DNA of 64,000 nt, from positions 171,889 through 235,888 of the forward strand of contig DDSV01000052.1 of the NCBI GenBank assembly GCA_002344215.1. Reading direction: 5' to 3'. A program made the translations under genes and the position numbers. Below are positions 59,864 through 64,000 of the stretch, piece after piece. Every line of letters starts with the position of its first letter. The first letter of the stretch is position 1. The stretch is from Akkermansiaceae bacterium UBA2381. Lineage in GTDB: Bacteria; Verrucomicrobiota; Verrucomicrobiia; Verrucomicrobiales; DEV007. Under the pieces are notes generated by a model, which was not told the origin of the DNA, searched no databases, and was given only the letters and a program-made list of their open reading frames with translations.

Positions 59864-60778
59864 ATGCAAACCCGAACCATCACTCCTGAAGATCTCGCCC
59901 GTTCCGTCATTGCGGTGCCTCCGATGGCCCGCGATCAGAACCTGAAATTTGACCGCGCGGAGAATCAGAAGCTCATCCGTCACATCGAAGCCGGCCAGGT
60001 CACGACGCTGCTCTATGGCGGCAACGCGAATTTCTACCACATCGCTCCAAGCGAGTACGAGTCCATCCTCGGTCAACTCGCCGAAATCGCCGGAGCCGAC
60101 ACCCTCGTCGTTCCCTCGGCCGGACCCGCCTACGGAGTCATGATGGATCAGGCGGAGATTCTGAAGAACACCGCCTACCCCACCGTGATGGTTCTTCCCC
60201 ATCAGGGCATCACCACCTCCGATGGAGTCGTTTCCGGATTGAGGAACTTTGCCCACAAGGTCGGCAAACCCATCGTCGTTTACATCAAGTATGGCGACTA
60301 CATCAGCGTCGAGGGAACGAAGCAGCTCGTCGACGAAGGTCTCGTTTCCTGGATCAAATACGCCATCGTCCGCGAAGATCCCGCCGATGACCCCTTTCTC
60401 ACCCGTCTCGTCGATGTGGTCGATCCCGCGATCATCGTGAGCGGTATCGGAGAACAACCCGTTATCGAGCACCTTGTCGATTTTGGCGTCAACGGTTTTA
60501 CCGCCGGCTGCGTCTGCATCCGGCCGGAATTGAGTGATCAACTCCTCAAGGCGGTCCAGGCCAACGACCTCGACAAGGCCAGAGCCATTCAAGCCATTTT
60601 CAAACCGCTCGAAGACCTCCGCAACGGGATCAATCCCATTCGTGTTCTTCACGAAGCCGTCCGCCTCGCCGGCATCGCCGAGACCGGTCCGCATCTGCCG
60701 CTCCTCAGCGGGATCACGGAAGCGCAATCGGAGCAGGTGAAAGCGGCGGCGTTGACACTACTCGCTGCAACGCTCTAG
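59864..60778 (+). CDS. DapA/DHDPS-family (class I aldolase-type) lyase
   Basis: A 304-residue TIM barrel of the dihydrodipicolinate synthase/N-acetylneuraminate lyase family. TTLLYGGNANFYHIAPSEYESIL near the start, SAGPAYGVMMDQAEIL, KPIVVYIKYGDYISVE (conserved Tyr and Lys) and the Schiff-base lysine in WIKYAIV are seen. GVNGFTAGCVCIRPEL completes the family. Position between two KGSADH genes suggests that it makes 2,5-dioxovalerate, as 1-pyrroline-4-hydroxy-2-carboxylate deaminase (hydroxyproline catabolism) or 5-dehydro-4-deoxyglucarate dehydratase (glucarate catabolism). True DapA (lysine synthesis) is less likely. The exact reaction is inferred from context. Confidence 0.83.
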   Translation: MQTRTITPEDLARSVIAVPPMARDQNLKFDRAENQKLIRHIEAGQVTTLLYGGNANFYHIAPSEYESILGQLAEIAGADTLVVPSAGPAYGVMMDQAEILKNTAYPTVMVLPHQGITTSDGVVSGLRNFAHKVGKPIVVYIKYGDYISVEGTKQLVDEGLVSWIKYAIVREDPADDPFLTRLVDVVDPAIIVSGIGEQPVIEHLVDFGVNGFTAGCVCIRPELSDQLLKAVQANDLDKARAIQAIFKPLEDLRNGINPIRVLHEAVRLAGIAETGPHLPLLSGITEAQSEQVKAAALTLLAATL

Positions 60779-60790
60779 AATATCGGCAAC

Positions 60791-60851
60791 GGCAACCGGA
60801 GCGGTCGCCCTGCAGAAGCGCCCATCCTGCAGGACGGGCGCTCCGCCTGCC
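60791..60851. repeat. Long palindromic stem-loop between the lyase and the second dehydrogenase gene
   Basis: GGCA (60791-60794) and CGGAGCG (60797-60803) pair with CGCTCCG (60839-60845) and TGCC (60848-60851), with an inner GCGCCC/GGGCGC alternative stem (60818-60823, 60836-60841) and two CTGCAG sites. It is followed by TTTTCACC. It can act as a transcript-end hairpin or be a copy of an interspersed repeat. Confidence 0.45.
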
Positions 60852-60872
60852 GTTTTCACCTAACATGACCAC

Positions 60873-62471
60873 ATGAATCTGACCGGAAGACACCTCATCG
60901 GGAACAGGGAATCCGCCTCGTCCGCCAGTTCATTTTCTCCGGCTAATCCCTCCCTCGGCACGGCACTGGAACCTTGCTATTTTGAGGCCACCGAAGTCGA
61001 GATCGACGACGCCGTTACCCTCGCCGTCGCCGCCTTCGACCCCTTTCGTCGCCTCATCGCCGAGGCACGTGCCGATTTCCTCGACGCCATTGCGAACGAA
61101 ACACTCGCCCTGGGCGATGAACTGCTTCAGCGCGCCTCCGCCGAGACCGGGCATCCCCTGCCGCGCTGCGCCTCCGAGCGCGACCGGGCTGTCCTCCACA
61201 CGCGTCAGTTTGCCGAATTGATTCGTGAAGGATCCTGGGTCGACGCCCGCATTGATCTGCCCGATCCGACCCGTCAGCCTCTTCCCAAACCCGACGTTCG
61301 CTCGCTCATGCAGCCGGTCGGACCCGTTGCTATTTTCGGCGCGAGTAATTTTCCCATCGCCATCTCCGTGCTCGGAGCCGACACCATGTCCGCTTTCGCC
61401 GCCGGGTGCCCCGTCATCATCAAGGCCCATCCCGGTCACCCCGGAACCTGCGAGCTTGCCGCCCGCGCCATCCTGCGTGCCGCGGCCTCCACTCGCATGC
61501 CCGAGGGGGTCTTCTCTCTCCTCCACGGGAAAAGCAACGAGGTCGGGACCCGTCTTGTCAGTCACCCCGGCATCACTGCGGCCGCCTTCACCGGATCACT
61601 CGGAGGCGGACGAGCCCTCTTTACGGTCGCCAACTCCCGCCCCGTTCCCATTCCCTTTTACGCGGAGATGGGCAGCGTAAACCCGGTGTTTGTCCTCCCG
61701 GGAGCGCTCAGGGCAGGGGCGTCACGAATCGCAGAAGGATTCGTCGCTGCTCTCACCGCCGGAGTCGGTCAATTCTGCACCAACCCGGGCCTCGTCCTCG
61801 GTCTGGAGTCCGAGGAGTGGGCCGACTTCTCCGAACTTGCCCGCGAAAAAGTCACCGCCTTCAAGCCGGCCACGATGCTCCACGCCGGCATTCACGGCGC
61901 CTATCAGTCCGGCATTTCCGATCTAATGACCCGGGAGTCAGTCGAGCTCCTCGGACACTCGGCGATCGATGCCGATCCGGCGAAGTGCGAGGCTGCCGCC
62001 TACCTCTTCCAAACGACTCAACAGGGTCTTCTGGGTGATCCAACCCTCTTCAATGAACTCTTCGGCCCCGTCTCGACGCTGGTAAGTTGCGGAGCTCCCT
62101 CGGACATGATCGCGATCGCGGAGAAACTCGAAGGATCTCTCAGCGCCACGATCCACGGGACCGAGAACGATCTCGCTGAATACCGTGAACTGGTCACCGT
62201 GCTGCAGCGCAAGGCCGGCCGACTCATCTTTAACGGTTATCCGGTCGGTATCGAGGTTTGTCACAGCATGCACCACGGGGGGCCGTATCCGGCGACCACC
62301 CACAGTCATTTCACCAGCATCGGGACGCGTGCAGTGAGTCGTTTTGTCAGGCCGGTGTGCTATCAGGACTGGCCCGATACGATGCTGCCGATGGAATTAC
62401 AGAATGCCAACCCGCGAGGGATCATGCGCCTGCTCAATGGAGAGCGGGCGCGGGATGAGCTTGCGTTTTGA
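60873..62471 (+). CDS. Aldehyde dehydrogenase, alpha-ketoglutarate semialdehyde dehydrogenase-like (copy 2)
   Basis: A 532-residue paralogue of the 58281 dehydrogenase. It has MQPVGPVAIFGASNFPIAISVLGADTMSAFAAGCPVIIKAHPGHPGT, YAEMGSVNPVFVLPGAL (catalytic Glu), GVGQFCTNPGLVLGL (catalytic Cys) and VCHSMHHGGPYPATTHSHFTSIG. Both key residues are kept, so both copies should be active. Two KGSADH genes around one lyase suggest either two substrates or two induction programmes for the same step. Confidence 0.87.
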   Translation: MNLTGRHLIGNRESASSASSFSPANPSLGTALEPCYFEATEVEIDDAVTLAVAAFDPFRRLIAEARADFLDAIANETLALGDELLQRASAETGHPLPRCASERDRAVLHTRQFAELIREGSWVDARIDLPDPTRQPLPKPDVRSLMQPVGPVAIFGASNFPIAISVLGADTMSAFAAGCPVIIKAHPGHPGTCELAARAILRAAASTRMPEGVFSLLHGKSNEVGTRLVSHPGITAAAFTGSLGGGRALFTVANSRPVPIPFYAEMGSVNPVFVLPGALRAGASRIAEGFVAALTAGVGQFCTNPGLVLGLESEEWADFSELAREKVTAFKPATMLHAGIHGAYQSGISDLMTRESVELLGHSAIDADPAKCEAAAYLFQTTQQGLLGDPTLFNELFGPVSTLVSCGAPSDMIAIAEKLEGSLSATIHGTENDLAEYRELVTVLQRKAGRLIFNGYPVGIEVCHSMHHGGPYPATTHSHFTSIGTRAVSRFVRPVCYQDWPDTMLPMELQNANPRGIMRLLNGERARDELAF

Positions 62472-62634
62472 GGGGGATGTAAAAGAACGGGGGCATGCGG
62501 AGAATGCCGATCATCTCCATCCGAAGTGCCGTTTGGGCACAAGGACGAACGCCGGGACGGGAGACGACCTACCCCGATCGCGGCAGTTTCGGCATTGACG
62601 AAACCGACACCGGTCTGGCTTTCTGTGCCTAATC

Positions 62635-63519
62635 ATGAATCGACGTCACTTCTTCTCCCAAACGGCTCCCATCCTGGGAGCCTCCGCGCTCTCTCCGGTC
62701 CTCCTTGCCCAGACGACAGCATCCGCTCCAGCCAGTGGTAGCGCCGCTCCTGAAACCAAATTGACAGGGCGAATCAAAAAGGGCGTGAAGTTCAGCATGC
62801 TGAACGAGCCGGACCTTTCTCTCGTCGATCAGTTCAAACTCTTAAAGGAGGCCGGTTTTGACGGGACGGAACTGCGCACGGAGAATAACACGAATCTCAA
62901 AGCCTACCTCGAAGCCGTCGACAAGTCCGGGCTCATCGTTCACGGAATCGTCAACGCGGACAAGCCGGACCTGGAAACTGCCGTCAAGTTTGCCCACGAT
63001 GTCGGAGGTTCCTCAGTCCTCTATGTGGCACGCTACGACCAAAGCCGACCGCTCATGGAGAGCTGGAAGGAAACCCAGGAGATCATCCGAAAGGGGCTTT
63101 CCGCCGCCGAGGGCTACGGAGTAAAGATCCTGCTCGAAAATGTCTGGGCCGGATTCATCATCAGTGCCCTCGACATGGAGCGTTATGTCGATGAGATCAA
63201 CCATCCGAACTTTGGTGCCTATTTCGATATTGGAAACAATGTCAGGTGGGGGGTTCCCCAGCACTGGATCGAGATCCTCGGTTCCCGCATCGGTAAACTG
63301 GACGTGAAGGAATGGGATGAGCGAAAGCACAAGAGCGAGGGACTCAGTGCCGGCTTTGGCTCCGAATTGGGGGATGGAACGATCAACTGGGAGGAAGTCA
63401 GGAAATCATTGATTGCCATTGACTTCGAGGGCTGGGCGACGGCGGAGGTCGCCGGGGGCAAGCGGGAACGTATGGTGGATATCGCCAGCCGCATGGACCG
63501 GGTCCTTGGACTTGTCTGA
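62635..63519 (+). CDS. Exported sugar phosphate isomerase/epimerase-like TIM barrel
   Basis: A 294-residue protein with a twin-arginine-type signal (MNRRHFFSQTAPILGASALSPVLLA) and a Ser/Ala/Pro linker. The barrel resembles the xylose isomerase-like (AP endonuclease 2) family, including hydroxypyruvate isomerase: LLKEAGFDGTELRTE, ILLENVWAGFIISALDMERYVDEINHPNFGAYFDIGNNVRWG and KLDVKEWDERKHK carry Glu, Asp and His metal-ligand candidates. The substrate is unknown; the Tat-like signal implies it folds with its metal before export. Confidence 0.82.
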   Translation: MNRRHFFSQTAPILGASALSPVLLAQTTASAPASGSAAPETKLTGRIKKGVKFSMLNEPDLSLVDQFKLLKEAGFDGTELRTENNTNLKAYLEAVDKSGLIVHGIVNADKPDLETAVKFAHDVGGSSVLYVARYDQSRPLMESWKETQEIIRKGLSAAEGYGVKILLENVWAGFIISALDMERYVDEINHPNFGAYFDIGNNVRWGVPQHWIEILGSRIGKLDVKEWDERKHKSEGLSAGFGSELGDGTINWEEVRKSLIAIDFEGWATAEVAGGKRERMVDIASRMDRVLGLV

Positions 63520-63559
63520 GTTTCTCGACAAAAAATCCGGTAAATGGCGCAATATTTTC

Positions 63560-63587
63560 TTGGAAAGAGGTTGGTTTTTCTTAAAAA
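63560..63587 (+). promoter_or_regulatory. Possible promoter upstream of the RRM gene
   Basis: TTGGAA (63560-63565) and TAAAAA (63582-63587) are separated by 16 bases in an AT-rich stretch, each a 4-of-6 match to sigma-70 hexamers. The remaining leader of about 140 bases is long, as is often the case for cold-regulated RNA-binding protein genes. Confidence 0.3.
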
Positions 63588-63726
63588 TGAGGAACCCTAG
63601 ACTTGGTCCTACCCGGGCTTCTATGTTCACTCTCTGGCAATTCGATTCTGACCACGGTCACCCGTTTTTCCCGGACAGAGACTCAGCCGCTTGGATAACT
63701 GAGGGCCTGCAACTGGTTAAGAATCG

Positions 63727-64000
63727 ATGAAATTGTATATTGGAAATCTGTCTTACGACACTACGGAATCCGACCTGCGCGAGTTTCTCGCTGCCTACGA
63801 GCCTATTGTCGATCTACACATGCCTATCGACCGCGAAACCGGTCGTCAACGTGGATTCGCCTTTATCACCCTCTCCAGTCGCGAGATGGGTGAGGCGGCG
63901 GTCGCCCAGCTTGACGGGGCTGACCTCGGTGGACGCAGTTTGCGCGTTCGCGAAGCAGAAGATCGTCGTGCCACCGGTGGTGGTGGCGGCGGTGGCGGTG
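63727..64000 (+). CDS. RRM-domain RNA-binding protein (3' truncated)
   Basis: The first 91 residues of a protein that continues beyond the window. It is a single RNA recognition motif: KLYIGNLSYDTTESDLREFLAAY contains RNP2 (LYIGNL), and RGFAFITL is RNP1, with the conserved aromatic positions. A Gly-rich stretch begins at residue 84. Bacterial proteins of this form are glycine-rich, often cold-induced, and bind RNA. Start ATG 63727. Confidence 0.93.
   Translation, partial: MKLYIGNLSYDTTESDLREFLAAYEPIVDLHMPIDRETGRQRGFAFITLSSREMGEAAVAQLDGADLGGRSLRVREAEDRRATGGGGGGGG

Noticed and set aside
63623..63730. A 35-codon frame that ends in an ATGA overlap with the RRM gene.
   Set aside because: No ribosome binding motif or domain pattern, and the overlap alone is weak evidence in a leader of this length.
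63970..64000. Simple-sequence GGT/GGC repeat at the window end.
   Set aside because: It is in frame and encodes the Gly-rich linker that usually follows an RRM domain, so it is explained by the gene.

Overview
The window most likely comes from a Gram-negative member of the Verrucomicrobiota. It encodes lipid A synthesis (LpxK), GatB-dependent tRNA amidation, a single-chain glycyl-tRNA synthetase, secreted proteins of types common in that phylum (DUF1080, CehA/McbA-type PHP hydrolases, NPCBM and LamG proteins, a GH75-like domain), a histone-H1-like tail protein and an RRM RNA-binding protein. The phylum is inferred from gene content. No 16S gene or phylogeny was available. The sequence is moderately GC-rich, densely coding and poor in recognisable Shine-Dalgarno motifs.

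Layout. 1-3392: the end of a eukaryotic-type hisA and a secreted M16 peptidase. 3412-13827 (minus strand): one long run of genes in the same direction, namely two adjacent GspE/PilB ATPases, a PilC/GspF platform, a pseudopilin, a 545-aa protein that looks like tandem degenerate kinase domains, and three nucleotide-sugar enzymes (WbpE-like aminotransferase, GDP-fucose synthase, GDP-mannose dehydratase). 13980-22790: an L,D-transpeptidase-fold protein without any cysteine, mtnP, a lipoprotein polysaccharide deacetylase, ftsH, an ECF-like sigma factor with two inverted repeats in its upstream region, rph, lpxK and a DUF456 protein. 22909-30022: an NDH-2-like dehydrogenase fused to a CRP-like domain and a CBS pair, glycyl-tRNA synthetase with an attenuator-like leader, rpmB, a UreF-like protein, clpS, a DUF1287 protein, ssb and an H1-like protein.

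30254-39280 holds poorly characterised membrane and envelope proteins (two DUF3592-like proteins, a paralogous pair of small anchored proteins, an anchored GH75-like protein, a lipoprotein, a secreted alpha/beta hydrolase) mixed with a cupin and a thioesterase. 39431-43436 is a minus-strand housekeeping block (smpB, aroC, a CvpA-like gene, gatB). After a DUF1080 protein and a tRNA-Gln(UUG), 44882-57027 is dominated by secreted hydrolases: two CehA-type PHP proteins, a FAD oxidoreductase, a LamG protein, nucleoside hydrolase, metallophosphoesterase, glycerophosphodiesterase and a zinc phospholipase C-like protein with an NPCBM domain. Together they suggest scavenging of phosphodiesters, phospholipid headgroups and nucleosides outside the cytoplasm. 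57101-62471 carries an M24 aminopeptidase, two alpha-ketoglutarate-semialdehyde-dehydrogenase-like enzymes and a DapA-family lyase between them. This fits catabolism of hydroxyproline or a sugar acid that ends in 2-oxoglutarate. The window closes with an exported xylose-isomerase-like TIM barrel and the start of an RRM protein.

No CRISPR array, prophage, insertion sequence or known defence system was seen. The least ordinary items are the NDH-2/CNB/CBS fusion, the cysteine-free transpeptidase relative, the tandem pseudokinase-like protein in the pilus/glycan gene run, and the structured leaders of the sigma factor and glyQS/rpmB.
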